The notes: generated by a model from the sequence alone, not told the origin. DNA of 64,000 nt from Candidatus Poribacteria bacterium (GCA_022824265.1 JAJEAG010000086.1:1-64000), one strand, 5' to 3'. Positions 46,948 through 55,750 are shown, counted from the stretch's first letter. Program-made: numbers and translations.

Positions 46948-47748
46948 TCAACGGTCTATCAAATTTGGATGCTCAGTCGGTAAGTTTCTCTGTGGATGAT
47001 CCTGCATCAGTTCATCCTTCTTCGGTATAACCTTCAAATGAGCAATAAAAATGTCATCACCTAATTTACTCTTATTTTCAACTTCAACTGTTTCATCAGG
47101 TTGTAAATCCTTTAGCAGAAATCGAAGATTCTGAATTGGCATATCAGAGTCATCAGTTTCTATTTCTAAAATTCTATTACCATCTGCATCACTCTCTACA
47201 TTATCAAATGTTACGGTGTCCGTAACTTCAACAGTTATTCCAAATTTTGAATATTTCCAAGACGATTTTCTGCTGTCTGGAATCATGCAGTAAGCGATTA
47301 TCCTATCCCTGTCCCGAAATGATCCAGAATTACCAAATGCCCCAGGTTTCTTTGATAAACCATTTACCTTTATACCACTCCAGGTAAACGACATAGAGAA
47401 TCTTCTTGGGTTAGGAGAAGTGACTGTGAATTGGACAATTCCATACCCGTTTATCCTGTCTGTACCGTGAATTTCAAGAGTTTCATCAGGTGCGATCAAC
47501 TTTCCCATAAACGACCGTTTCAATGAGATTTTTCGTTTCTCAATTTTTTCACCAGATTTAATATCAACAAGCAGTTCATTGTTTTCTATAAAGGTATCAA
47601 CAATCTCAGACTTCTCATTCAGAGCCAAAAAGACTAAAAGTGTGTCGTTATTCCTATGAATTTTGTGTCCAGGCGCAGGTCTACCACAACCATTAAGAAC
47701 TAATACAAGACTAACAAAAAGTGTAAATACACAATTTATTCTTACCAT
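46948..47748 (-). CDS. Repeat-containing lipoprotein, family member 2
   Basis: A 266-residue lipoprotein with lipobox VLNGC (Cys21). Two similar units can be seen: ISLKRSFMGKLIAPDETLEI near residues 73-92 and LRFLLKDLQPDETVEVENK near 210-228, each placing DET before a Glu-rich strand. This matches the unit plan of its neighbours, although overall identity is low. It ends 36 bases before member 1. The function is unknown. Confidence 0.6.
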   Translation of the reverse strand: MVRINCVFTLFVSLVLVLNGCGRPAPGHKIHRNNDTLLVFLALNEKSEIVDTFIENNELLVDIKSGEKIEKRKISLKRSFMGKLIAPDETLEIHGTDRINGYGIVQFTVTSPNPRRFSMSFTWSGIKVNGLSKKPGAFGNSGSFRDRDRIIAYCMIPDSRKSSWKYSKFGITVEVTDTVTFDNVESDADGNRILEIETDDSDMPIQNLRFLLKDLQPDETVEVENKSKLGDDIFIAHLKVIPKKDELMQDHPQRNLPTEHPNLIDR

Positions 47749-47871
47749 GATATTTCACCATACTAAAGTTTAAACGATTTTGTCAGTTTCATGATGATTT
47801 GATGCCTCTTACACCCAACCCAAATGGGAAAATCATTTATAGAATTGGTATTACCTGATAAGAAACCTCTT

Positions 47872-47917
47872 ATCCTGCAAATCCTGTCTATCCTGAAAAT
47901 CCTGGTTCAGACAAAAT
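47872..47917. repeat. Dispersed CAGGAT-type repeat, copy 2
   Basis: This is the reverse complement of the element at 564-599, with an additional CTGTCTATC unit. It lies in the 188-base gap between two lipoprotein genes. Confidence 0.6.
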
Positions 47918-47936
47918 GAGACGATTTAGAATTAAT

Positions 47937-48665
47937 TCAAAATCTACCATCGTTCACAGAAGCAATATGAAAAATAGAACCCATGACAACTCTTGACGCA
48001 ATCAACAAACCTATACCATTATTTTCAACTTCTTCATTGGCATTTACGATTTTTCCAAGTGGAAAACTATGTTTTATTATACGGGTCCCTGTGTTAAATT
48101 CCACATTAAATGCATTATCAGTGAAATCAAAACGGTCAATTGGAACATCGGAGATATGCTGAAAATCAATGTCCTTAGGTTCAACAGACAACACAAGAGA
48201 TAACCTGTTTTCACTTCGGAAGGCTCTAAACTTCAAGCGATCCCCGTCGCGTGTCTTATAGTTTTCAGAGAGGATACGTCCATTAGGAAAGTGTTGGGGT
48301 TGACGTTCCAATAGGTTTGTCTTTTGGAATTGAAGAATAACCGTGTCTTCTACTTTTCCAACACCCGTGAGTAACAAGTTTTCGGTAGATTCTGCAAGCT
48401 GCATAGAATCATTACCCGTATGCATTGCATTTTCAACAATTTCAACTGTTGTGGTTTCAATGCCGCGTTTTGTTTGATTGATTTCTATGTTGAGTCCCGT
48501 AACAGTGGTTTCTACATTTACGGATTCAACCTCACTTTGCATTATCAAAGATACCGATATGAAGTTACCATGTCCGAAACTTGCCACATCAGCAAAAGGG
48601 TTAGTATCTGTCGGTTCGCAGCTTATAAGCGATATTGCAATAAGTATCGTAAAGATTATCCGCAT
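47937..48665 (-). CDS. Repeat-containing lipoprotein, family member 3
   Basis: A 242-residue lipoprotein with signal MRIIFTILIAISLISC (Cys16). The core LKFRAFRSENRLSLVLSVEP aligns with FAIFRTSNWLMVYFSIEN of member 1, and KHSFPLGKIVNANEEVENNG aligns with its RKFPIQKFVEPHEKFDGSG. It is preceded 15 bases upstream by a decayed copy of the thyA 3' end, just as the broken member 4 is preceded by the real thyA. The function is unknown. Confidence 0.62.
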   Translation of the reverse strand: MRIIFTILIAISLISCEPTDTNPFADVASFGHGNFISVSLIMQSEVESVNVETTVTGLNIEINQTKRGIETTTVEIVENAMHTGNDSMQLAESTENLLLTGVGKVEDTVILQFQKTNLLERQPQHFPNGRILSENYKTRDGDRLKFRAFRSENRLSLVLSVEPKDIDFQHISDVPIDRFDFTDNAFNVEFNTGTRIIKHSFPLGKIVNANEEVENNGIGLLIASRVVMGSIFHIASVNDGRF

Positions 48666-48680
48666 CTTCTTTTTTTTCAG

Positions 48681-48785
48681 ACAATCATCTTTGCACGAAT
48701 AACATCGTGATGCTGATAGTCATTTACCACATTTCTTGGATTTTATATTTATCAATAGGTGTTACATAAGGGTTCTGAATGAATT
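48681..48785 (-). pseudogene. Decayed duplicate of the thyA 3' end
   Basis: About 105 bases align to the last 35 codons of thyA (49541-49645). In one frame FIQNPYV...IDKYKIQEM corresponds to FLNPNVSSIDNFKIQDM; in another, NDYQHHDVIRAKMIV corresponds to KDYQHHDVIRAKMIV and ends at a stop. The frame breaks between the two. This fixes the left edge of a tandem duplication that also carried a lipoprotein gene. Confidence 0.85.
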
Positions 48786-48802
48786 CTTACTATCATATTC
48801 CA

Positions 48803-49523
48803 TCAATCTTTTTTCAGTTTAGGAATTATTTTATAGTTTTCTGTCCAACTAAGCAAATTATCTCTGACATTACTACCGCCACCACTATCCCAAAAATCTT
48901 CATTAGGTGAAACAAATTTCTGAATAGGAAAACTACGTTTTACTTTGTTATTTAGAGCAATTTTAAAATGTAACACATCATCTATGACTTCTAAATTAAT
49001 CCGATTCCCTGGAGCGATTTTTGCCTTTTTGAAATAATGCTGACGTAGGTCATGAGAAATAAGATTACCGAAAGAGGTATTTTCTATTGAGTAATGTACC
49101 GTTAACCAGTTACTTGTCCGAAAAATTGCAAATACCTCGCGTACTTTTTAAACCTTCGTTTATGCTGGTTTTAGCCAATGGCGGGTTGAACACACTCTGA
49201 GGATCTTCTTCATTCGTAAAATGCAGAAGAGATAATCCTTCTATTCTATTTGCACCCCTGAATTGAAGACTCTCATCATTAGCAACAAATCTGCATATTA
49301 GTGGGAAATGCTGTTTCTCTACGCCTATACCTCTATCATATTCTAAGACCAACTCTTCCGTATTGAGTTGCGCATTCACAATTTCCCAGCGATCCGGCAT
49401 ACACACACGAACGGTACACTTCCCAACATTACCGATGATCCCATCATAACTAAACTGTAGATCTACTGCGCAACTAATAAACAGCAATAAGAGACTGATG
49501 ATCAATGCTAACTGAGTTTTCAT
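48803..49523 (-). pseudogene. Repeat-containing lipoprotein, family member 4, frameshifted
   Basis: The first part (MKTQLALIISLLLLFISC signal, then about 135 codons) runs out of frame near 49145. The next frame continues at once with REVFAIFRTSNWLTVHYSIE and ends PKLKKD, matching member 1 to its last residues (PKQKKD-like). Removing one base from the AAAAA run (T5 at 49145-49149 on the plus strand) restores a full-length protein of about 240 residues. It is therefore either a recent pseudogene, a sequencing error or a slippage site. It starts 12 bases after thyA. Confidence 0.85.
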
Positions 49524-49535
49524 CTCAGTCTTCTC

Positions 49536-50333
49536 CTATACAATCATTTTCGCACGAATAACATCATGATGCTGATAATCCTTTAAATGCATGTCTTGAA
49601 TTTTGAAGTTATCAATAGACGACACATTCGGGTTCAAGAAAAGTTTCGGAAGTGGGTAGGGTTGCCTCTGAAGTTGGGTTTTTACCTGATCAAAATGCTC
49701 GTGATAGATGTGTGCATCCCCCAAAACATGGATAAATTCACTTGGTTCAAGATCCGTGACTTGTGCCACCATAGAAAGAAGCAGGGAATAGGATGCAATA
49801 TTAAATGGAACACCAAGGAACATATCACAACTACGTTGATACATCTGCAAGGACAACTTGCCATCTGCTACAAAAAACTGAAAAAACATGTGACACGGTG
49901 CTAATGCCATATGATCTAATTCAGCAGGATTCCATGCTGTGACAACATGCCTACGACTGTTCGGACAAGACTTTATCTGTTCAATCACATCCGCCAGTTG
50001 GTCAATTCTACCATCCTCTTTACGCCATCTACGCCACTGTACCCCGTAAATACAGCCGAGAGCCCCGTCACGACCCCACGCAGCAGCGTTCGCATTCCAT
50101 ATCTGCGTGCCAAGATTCTGAAACTGTTTAACATGATCAAAACCACGTATAAAACCCAGAAGTTCAGCTTTTACAGATCGAAACGCAAGTTTCTTTGTCG
50201 TTACCGCAGGAAAACCATCTTCGAGATTATATCGCATTTGCATGCCGAAGAGAGCGCGTGTCTTACCATTTCTACCCTCGCGGTCAACCCCAGCATCTAA
50301 TATCTGTTGAAGTCCTTCAAGATACTGTTTCAT
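49536..50333 (-). CDS. thyA: Thymidylate synthase
   Basis: Methylates dUMP to dTMP using methylene-tetrahydrofolate. The 265 residues include RTGT-equivalent GKTRALFG, the catalytic Cys147 in LAPCHMFFQFF, RSCDMFLGVPFNIASY and GDAHIYHEHFDQV. ATG at 50333 is used; an upstream TTG directly abuts GGGAG and is unlikely. dut (supplying dUMP) lies 66 bases upstream and folA downstream, so this is a dTMP-synthesis unit interrupted by lipoproteins. Confidence 0.96.
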   Translation of the reverse strand: MKQYLEGLQQILDAGVDREGRNGKTRALFGMQMRYNLEDGFPAVTTKKLAFRSVKAELLGFIRGFDHVKQFQNLGTQIWNANAAAWGRDGALGCIYGVQWRRWRKEDGRIDQLADVIEQIKSCPNSRRHVVTAWNPAELDHMALAPCHMFFQFFVADGKLSLQMYQRSCDMFLGVPFNIASYSLLLSMVAQVTDLEPSEFIHVLGDAHIYHEHFDQVKTQLQRQPYPLPKLFLNPNVSSIDNFKIQDMHLKDYQHHDVIRAKMIV

Positions 50334-50399
50334 TTTTATTATCAACTCCCAGTTAGGGTAATTTAGTTTTCAATAAATACGAATTTCAGGAATATAAAG

Positions 50400-50831
50400 T
50401 TACCGATCAGTACTACCAAAGCCACCACGAGAAGACTCTGTCATCTCCTCTACCTCTTGCCATTCTACAGTCGCAACACGAACAAAAATCGCTTGCGCGA
50501 TTCGACTACCCCTTTCAATCGTAACAATTTCATCGGTGAAATTGTAAGCTTGGATCTTTATCTCATCTTCTTCACCGCAGTAATCATTATCTATAATACC
50601 GACACTTTGTGCCATCATCAATCCAAATTTACGCGGGGTGCTACTCCGCATACATAACATCAACATATAACCCGGTGGTGTTTCCACAATCACATTCGCT
50701 GGAATTAAGACTATTTCACCAGGAGCAACTTCCGCAGATTCCCGGCATAGCAAATCAAACCCTACAGACCCTTCAGTTTCGTATTTAGGCAATGGAAGCG
50801 ATTTATCCACTCTCTTAATCTTTACATTCAT
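50400..50831 (-). CDS. dut: dUTP diphosphatase
   Basis: Hydrolyses dUTP to dUMP, preventing uracil incorporation and feeding thymidylate synthase. The 143-residue trimeric-type enzyme shows the five motifs: GSVGFDLLC, MRSSTPRK, GIIDNDYCGE with the catalytic Asp, RIAQAIF and SSRGGFGSTD. The third motif has extra acidic residues (EEDEIKI) compared with the common GEIKV form. Its ATG overlaps the stop of the SMP-30 gene by one base. Confidence 0.93.
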   Translation of the reverse strand: MNVKIKRVDKSLPLPKYETEGSVGFDLLCRESAEVAPGEIVLIPANVIVETPPGYMLMLCMRSSTPRKFGLMMAQSVGIIDNDYCGEEDEIKIQAYNFTDEIVTIERGSRIAQAIFVRVATVEWQEVEEMTESSRGGFGSTDR

Positions 50832-51703
50832 TACGAAACCGGTATCCCTTCCACTTTACATTCTATACGATAGATGGACGTACTCGCTGTAATAAATAGG
50901 CTATTCCAAAAATCACCACCCCACGCAAGATTCGCAGTACGTTCAGGAACAAGAATAATACCAAGGTGTGTGCCATCTGGGGAAAATATCCAAATACCGT
51001 TGGGGCCTGTCAGATATACATTACCATTAACATCTACCTTCATACCGTCCGGAACACCATTATCCCCCTTTTCCTCTGCAAAAACACGACCATTCGCTAA
51101 TGTACCATCATCTTGGACATCAAATGCACGCACATGCATCCGTTTTGTATCATTTATATACAGAATAGATTCATCAGGAGAAAAGCAGATACCGTTAGGT
51201 CTATCAAAATCATCAACAAGCAGCGTTAAATCTTCACCATCGGGAGACAACCGATATACTCCATGAAAATCCAGCTCTTTTTCCGATCCCCCTGATAAAC
51301 CGTATGGTGGATCCGTAAAATAGATACTGCCATCAGTTTTCACAACAATATCATTCGGACTATTCAACCGTTTGCCTTCATAATGTGATGCAATCGTCAA
51401 CACATCTCCATCCGCAGTTGTTCGCGACACACGACGATTGCCATGTTCACAAGCAATCAGGTGACCACCCCTATCGTAAGTCAATCCGTTAGAATTACCA
51501 GATGGATCTCTGAAAACAGTCATACCCGACTCTTCATCCCATCTCCGTATTTTATTCTCAGGTATATCACTAAAAAGCAGATACCTCCCGATGGAATGCC
51601 AAAGCGGTCCCTCAGTAAATTTACATCCGGTTGCCAATTGTTCCACAGTCGCATCCGAATCAACTAATTCCAATAAACGCGAATCACGTACATCAAGTGC
51701 CAT
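50831..51703 (-). CDS. SMP-30/gluconolactonase family protein
   Basis: A six-bladed propeller of 290 residues, predicted to hydrolyse a sugar lactone. FTEGPLW supplies the metal-binding Glu, LNSPNDIVVKTDGSIYFTDP the Asn and the following blade, and ICFSPDES the second Asp region. ATG at 51703 has AAGGA nearby; the frame is open further upstream only because it runs through the tRNA gene. The overlap with dut is odd for a carbohydrate enzyme and probably reflects a transcriptional arrangement only. Confidence 0.87.
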   Translation of the reverse strand: MALDVRDSRLLELVDSDATVEQLATGCKFTEGPLWHSIGRYLLFSDIPENKIRRWDEESGMTVFRDPSGNSNGLTYDRGGHLIACEHGNRRVSRTTADGDVLTIASHYEGKRLNSPNDIVVKTDGSIYFTDPPYGLSGGSEKELDFHGVYRLSPDGEDLTLLVDDFDRPNGICFSPDESILYINDTKRMHVRAFDVQDDGTLANGRVFAEEKGDNGVPDGMKVDVNGNVYLTGPNGIWIFSPDGTHLGIILVPERTANLAWGGDFWNSLFITASTSIYRIECKVEGIPVS

Positions 51704-51809
51704 ATTATTCCTTTCAATATCCTTGACACCCATTAATATTAATGATAACATTATATCAAAGAAGTGCCTTATATAATTTTGGGGTTTCCAAACCGAGAAG
51801 AAATATAAA

Positions 51810-51883
<74 letters not shown>

Positions 51884-51900
51884 ATAGTAAAGATATATAT

Positions 51901-51929
51901 AGTCTAACAAATACAAATTTCTTTGTCAA
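51901..51929 (-). promoter_or_regulatory. Promoter of tRNA-Arg(CCG)
   Basis: On the minus strand TTGACA (51929-51924) and TAGACT (51906-51901) are 17 bases apart, about 18 bases before the tRNA 5' end. The SMP-30, dut and thyA genes may be read from it too. Confidence 0.6.
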
Positions 51930-52130
51930 GTTTTTGTCACATCACGTGTAGGTAGGGTTATTGAATACTGAAAAATACATAAAACATATTGGATATATAT
52001 TGTTCCATACACCAGAATTACAACAAACAACCTACATCATAAGTTAAAATATTATCATAATGAAAGGTAACACCGAACACAAGTACAGTCATCACAAAAA
52101 CAGATAAAATACAAAAATGCAAATTTTAAC

Positions 52131-52160
52131 TTGACACCCGTTATTTTCTTGTGTTATAAT
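52131..52160 (+). promoter_or_regulatory. Consensus promoter of an unknown short gene
   Basis: TTGACA (52131-52136) and TATAAT (52155-52160) with an 18-base spacer, a perfect hexamer pair, in a very AT-rich gap. It faces the short ORF at 52200. Confidence 0.7.
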
Positions 52161-52199
52161 GCATGTCACATAAAATCTTTGGTTGAGCGTAGTCTAATC

Positions 52200-52544
52200 A
52201 TGTTAACATTTTACGATAGCAACATTCTTATGAATATAGAAAAAATAAACGAAATTGTAGTCAAAAAACTGCAATTTTCACAAAATATACAAAATGTACA
52301 AAAATTAAATTTTTTTCTCATGAAAAAATCAATTCTAACAACCTATAATCCCATACAGAAACAGCGTTTAGAAGCAATGTACCAAAATGTACCACTGAAC
52401 GAAATTAATGCACCCTATGGTACACTTTTTTACGAGGATAATTCAGTGAGATTGATAAAATTACGACCCAGAAAAAACAGTCAAACTTTCAAAACACAAA
52501 CCGTCCCAAAAATGCCAAATAAAAAACTGAAAATACCCACATAA
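52200..52544 (+). CDS. Unknown short protein
   Basis: A 114-residue reading frame beginning 39 bases after a consensus promoter. There is no clear ribosome site. Composition is Asn/Lys/Ile-rich in the first half; then comes MYQNVPLNEINAPYGTLFYE and a basic tail containing KTQTVPKMPNKKLK. No family is recognised. Its 3' end runs into CCGTCCC direct repeats. A reading frame opened from a TTG inside the promoter is not credible; ATG 52200 is. The product could also be an RNA. Confidence 0.35.
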   Translation: MLTFYDSNILMNIEKINEIVVKKLQFSQNIQNVQKLNFFLMKKSILTTYNPIQKQRLEAMYQNVPLNEINAPYGTLFYEDNSVRLIKLRPRKNSQTFKTQTVPKMPNKKLKIPT

Positions 52545-52592
52545 AAACCCCAGTAAACCCAGACACAGACTGGGAAAACATCACCGTCCCAA

Positions 52593-52624
52593 AACCGTCC
52601 CAAAAGACGAAAACTGGGACGGTT
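52593..52624. repeat. Perfect inverted repeat after CCGTCCC direct repeats
   Basis: AACCGTCCCA (52593-52602) is complementary to TGGGACGGTT (52615-52624). The same CCGTCCCAAAA unit also occurs at 52501 and 52584, giving three direct copies and one inverted. It may terminate the transcript from 52160 or be a small-element end. Confidence 0.6.
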
Positions 52625-52676
52625 TGAAGGAATGAAAAATCCAGAGAATTTGAAGAAATATTGAGATATGCGTCTT

Positions 52677-52720
52677 TTACATTATCGTCCGTCGGAGCGA
52701 GCAAAGCGACCTCCGACATG
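52677..52720. repeat. Composite dispersed repeat, copy B (single module)
   Basis: Only the GTCGGAGCGAGC module (52691-52717) of the repeat at 45.4 kb is present, preceded by a similar TACATT. The stem is CGGAG/CTCCG. Confidence 0.7.
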
Positions 52721-52801
52721 TCTGCCTGAATCACTATTGTTGTATAGGTTTCCTATTACGAATTATAAAAATGTTGGAAACGAAGGAGGAATATCAGAAT
52801 C

Positions 52802-53947
52802 ATGCATAAATCACAGCAAACATCTTTTAGTAGCACAATAAAACGTGCATTGTCAATATTTGGAATTGTCATTTTACTGTTCGCCTACGCACCCGAAGAC
52901 GTAGAAAGCCGCCGCAGTTTCGGAGGACGTAGTTTCAGTCGTAGCTTTAGCCGCAGTTCAAGTCGCAGCTACAGCCGCAGTACAAAAAGTTACACAGCAC
53001 CAAAACGCACATCCAGCAGTTCACGCTCTACCAGCTCAAGAAGCACTTACACAAAACCACGCACTTCTACCTCAACACGAAGCACAGGGAGTAGTTACGG
53101 TGGAAGTCGCACATCAAGAACAACTTCAACTCGTCCAAGTTCAACTGCTCGCCAGAAACAGACATCAACCAATCGTGCAAAGACAACGAACACGTCATCA
53201 ACACGTAACGCTACTGCTACACGAGGTCAACAAAAAGCAACCACGGCACAAAGCAGAAAACAGGTGCGCCAACTAAAAGCGGAAAACCGCAGCTTGAAAC
53301 GTAAAGTTACGACTGCAAACCGACAAACTGCAAGTGCTCGCAGACAACAACGTCAAACCATCACAGTCAACAACTATCGCACGTTCTATAATCCCTATCC
53401 AACCTATTCATTATACAGTTTACAAGCATCTATGGCGTTTAATAACCTGATGTTCGGACTCTATTTCCATGACTACTACAACCATGCAATCCGACGTAGT
53501 TATCTATGGCACTATCACCATCCAAACTACGACAGGCAACATTGGACTGATGAAAAACAGAAAGAGTACGAATTTTACAAAGATTACTATGAAAATCAGG
53601 GAATTGTACCTAACGAAAACTATGTAGACCCCGGAACAAATCGAGATGAAGACTTCGTCGCCAGTTACGTTGAAGAGAATCCTGATAAATTCTACGGAGA
53701 CAACGTAGAGGTAGTCACAGTTGAAGAACTACCAGATGAAGAGGCAATCAAACAAGAACTCCTCGCAACTGCCGAAACGCCAACCGTAACATCCAATACG
53801 CAACGTGCACCACCACAACAACCTGTCCAGCAAAAGGTTGTCGTAGTAAAGAAATCCTCAGGTGTAACATGGTTCATACTCATATTCTGCAGTCTTCTTA
53901 TCGTTGGTGGAATCATGTTAGTATTGTATAACAAAGGGTATTTTTAG
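52802..53947 (+). CDS. Ser/Arg/Thr-rich membrane protein
   Basis: A 381-residue protein anchored at both ends. A hydrophobic segment at residues 15-31 is followed by a low-complexity Ser/Arg/Thr stretch (about 36-165) with SFSRSFSRSSSRSYSRS-like repeats, a basic coiled-coil-like part, a Tyr/His-rich domain (about 205-275), an acidic part, and a C-terminal membrane helix (WFILIFCSLLIVGGIMLVLY). AAGGAGGA lies upstream. The next gene starts eight bases after its stop, so they form a pair. Similar RSF/SRS-rich membrane proteins occur beside DUF4178-type genes, but I cannot name the family. Confidence 0.6.
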   Translation: MHKSQQTSFSSTIKRALSIFGIVILLFAYAPEDVESRRSFGGRSFSRSFSRSSSRSYSRSTKSYTAPKRTSSSSRSTSSRSTYTKPRTSTSTRSTGSSYGGSRTSRTTSTRPSSTARQKQTSTNRAKTTNTSSTRNATATRGQQKATTAQSRKQVRQLKAENRSLKRKVTTANRQTASARRQQRQTITVNNYRTFYNPYPTYSLYSLQASMAFNNLMFGLYFHDYYNHAIRRSYLWHYHHPNYDRQHWTDEKQKEYEFYKDYYENQGIVPNENYVDPGTNRDEDFVASYVEENPDKFYGDNVEVVTVEELPDEEAIKQELLATAETPTVTSNTQRAPPQQPVQQKVVVVKKSSGVTWFILIFCSLLIVGGIMLVLYNKGYF

Positions 53948-53955
53948 GTGATTAC

Positions 53956-54579
53956 ATGGCATTATTTGGCAGGAAAGACGGAAAATCCCTCTTTGGAAAA
54001 CGCAAAGATGAAACAGATAAAAAACCGGAACGGCATGAATTAGTTGACATACCCATAGAAAGTATCATTGAACTCTCTGATCTGACAACATTTCAGGATA
54101 CAGGAGATACTTCTCACGCCTTTACGCTCTACAAGCGAAAGAAATACGAAGGTGAAGCACTCCTCCGTTATATGTATCATGTCCAAGATGTAGAAGAGGA
54201 ACTTGTGGTCGGAGTCGATCAAATTGCTGGAACACAGGATCAGTATGAAATCTCACGATGGATTGTTGACGGTGAACAGGAACTCGGAGACCCATTACCT
54301 GATGAAATGACGCTCTACTATCCAGATCCTGACAATGAGGACGAAGAAATTGCTGTTGTATACAACCGACAGGAAATTGTCCCAGCGAAACTCACCGTCA
54401 CCGATGCACAAGGAAAAGAGGAATTCAATGCAGAACTCCATGAATACATAACCGAAAACGATGAACTCATGTCTATTGAACTCTGCGGTAACTGGCTCAC
54501 ATTTTACGTCGGCTTACTCATCACTCGCTCCGATATCGAAATCTATCCTGTTACCATAAATGAACAGATACGCAGCTAA
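53956..54579 (+). CDS. Unknown acidic cytoplasmic protein, partner of the Ser/Arg-rich membrane protein
   Basis: A 207-residue, strongly acidic protein with no signal peptide. After a basic start (FGRKDGKSLFGKRKDE) come beta-rich segments including SHAFTLYKRKKYEGEALLRY and DEEIAVVYNRQEIVPAKLTV. The layout (a YxxxxYEGEALLRYMY block, then a charged body) reminds me of DUF4178 or DUF2491 proteins, but I am not confident. GGTGA precedes the ATG. Confidence 0.5.
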   Translation: MALFGRKDGKSLFGKRKDETDKKPERHELVDIPIESIIELSDLTTFQDTGDTSHAFTLYKRKKYEGEALLRYMYHVQDVEEELVVGVDQIAGTQDQYEISRWIVDGEQELGDPLPDEMTLYYPDPDNEDEEIAVVYNRQEIVPAKLTVTDAQGKEEFNAELHEYITENDELMSIELCGNWLTFYVGLLITRSDIEIYPVTINEQIRS

Positions 54580-54670
54580 ATAGATATGTCTTTTACGTTA
54601 CACATCTCTAACGATGGTGAATTTTGAAAATAATACACATTTACCCCACGGTAGGTGTGGTTGGAAAACT

Positions 54671-54780
54671 GTTTGTAGTCGCGCAATTCATTGCGCCTCT
54701 TATATTCCGTAGGAGCGAGGTCGCCTCGCCCGAATTCTCACATACAGTCCTTTAGGTAGGAGCGAGCAAGCCACCTCCGA
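54671..54780. repeat. Composite dispersed repeat, copy C
   Basis: GTTTGTAGTCGCGCAATTCA, then the GGAGCGAGG/CCTCGCCC module, then GGAGCGAGC with CCTCCGA. Order and spacing match copy A at 45425-45541, but the third GCCCC module is absent. It fills the gap between the acidic protein and the EamA gene. Confidence 0.75.
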
Positions 54781-54829
54781 TAAAATGCGGATTTACAAAC
54801 GACCAAAGCAGAGGGAAAATTAACATTAA

Positions 54830-55750
54830 TCAACGCCGCATATTCACAAGATAAATACCAGCAGCAACAAGAACAGCACCAAACAGCAAAGTAAACGTTA
54901 ATTCATCACCCAAAAATAGATAACTAAACAACACCCCTGACAACGGAGTAACAAAAAACAGAACAACAAGCTTACTGGCACTATATCTTTCAAGAATCGA
55001 TGTCCACGCCAAAAAACAATAGCCAGCAATGACACCACCTTGATAAAGCAATGCAGCACCGCTTGCAAGTGATATTTGGAATGTCATATCTCTTTCAAAC
55101 AAGTAACTCAACAACGCATAGACCGGGAGACTCAAAGTTAAGTACCACACCAAAAGCCGATACGGATGAATATATTGGACTAACAACTTCGTTACAACAA
55201 CTCGTAATCCCAAAAAACATCCACTTACAAGAACCAATACATCACCTAAAAGGGTTGACTCACCATTACCAAGATTTGGAACGACTGTAATAAAAACACC
55301 GCTGAAGGCAATTAAAATACCTAAAGTCTTAGATACAGAAAGTCGTTCCCCGGGTATCCAGAGATGTGCAAATAGTGCTGTGAAAAATGGATAGGAATTA
55401 ACATAAATCGTGGAACGTGAAGCGGACGTGAAATTAGTCCCTGTATTTAATACAATGATTTGGGATATGAAAATCGCTGTAAGAAGAACCAAGCGAGGAA
55501 ATTCACCACGTTGTAATCCGAGCGGAACACGACGATAAAGTGACCATACACCAACCACTATGAGTCCAATAACAAAACGTAAAAATGCCAATGCCATCGG
55601 AGGAAGGTCTTCCAAACCGACTTTTATGGCTGGTGAATTTCCACCCCAAAGAAAAGCGAGGAGCAAACTAATAGCAATAATCTTGCCATGTGGGTCCTCG
55701 CTGATAACATGTCGACTCGGTGATGTCCCAACGGGTTCTTTATTATTCAA
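54830..55750 (-). CDS. EamA/DMT-family permease
   Basis: A ten-helix inner-membrane transporter of 306 residues built from two EamA halves. The first starts LLLAFLWGGNSPAIKVGLED, with RFVIGLIVVG; the second ends FFVTPLSGVLFSYLFLGDEL. Such proteins export amino acids or metabolites. The start is uncertain: TTG at 55750 gives the full N terminus but has only a weak ribosome site. It lies 53 bases after the dioxygenase gene, which probably shares its promoter. Confidence 0.88.
   Translation of the reverse strand: MNNKEPVGTSPSRHVISEDPHGKIIAISLLLAFLWGGNSPAIKVGLEDLPPMALAFLRFVIGLIVVGVWSLYRRVPLGLQRGEFPRLVLLTAIFISQIIVLNTGTNFTSASRSTIYVNSYPFFTALFAHLWIPGERLSVSKTLGILIAFSGVFITVVPNLGNGESTLLGDVLVLVSGCFLGLRVVVTKLLVQYIHPYRLLVWYLTLSLPVYALLSYLFERDMTFQISLASGAALLYQGGVIAGYCFLAWTSILERYSASKLVVLFFVTPLSGVLFSYLFLGDELTFTLLFGAVLVAAGIYLVNMRR

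Noticed and set aside
52131-52199. Upstream start for the short ORF at 52200
   Set aside because: The TTG codon is part of the -35 hexamer.
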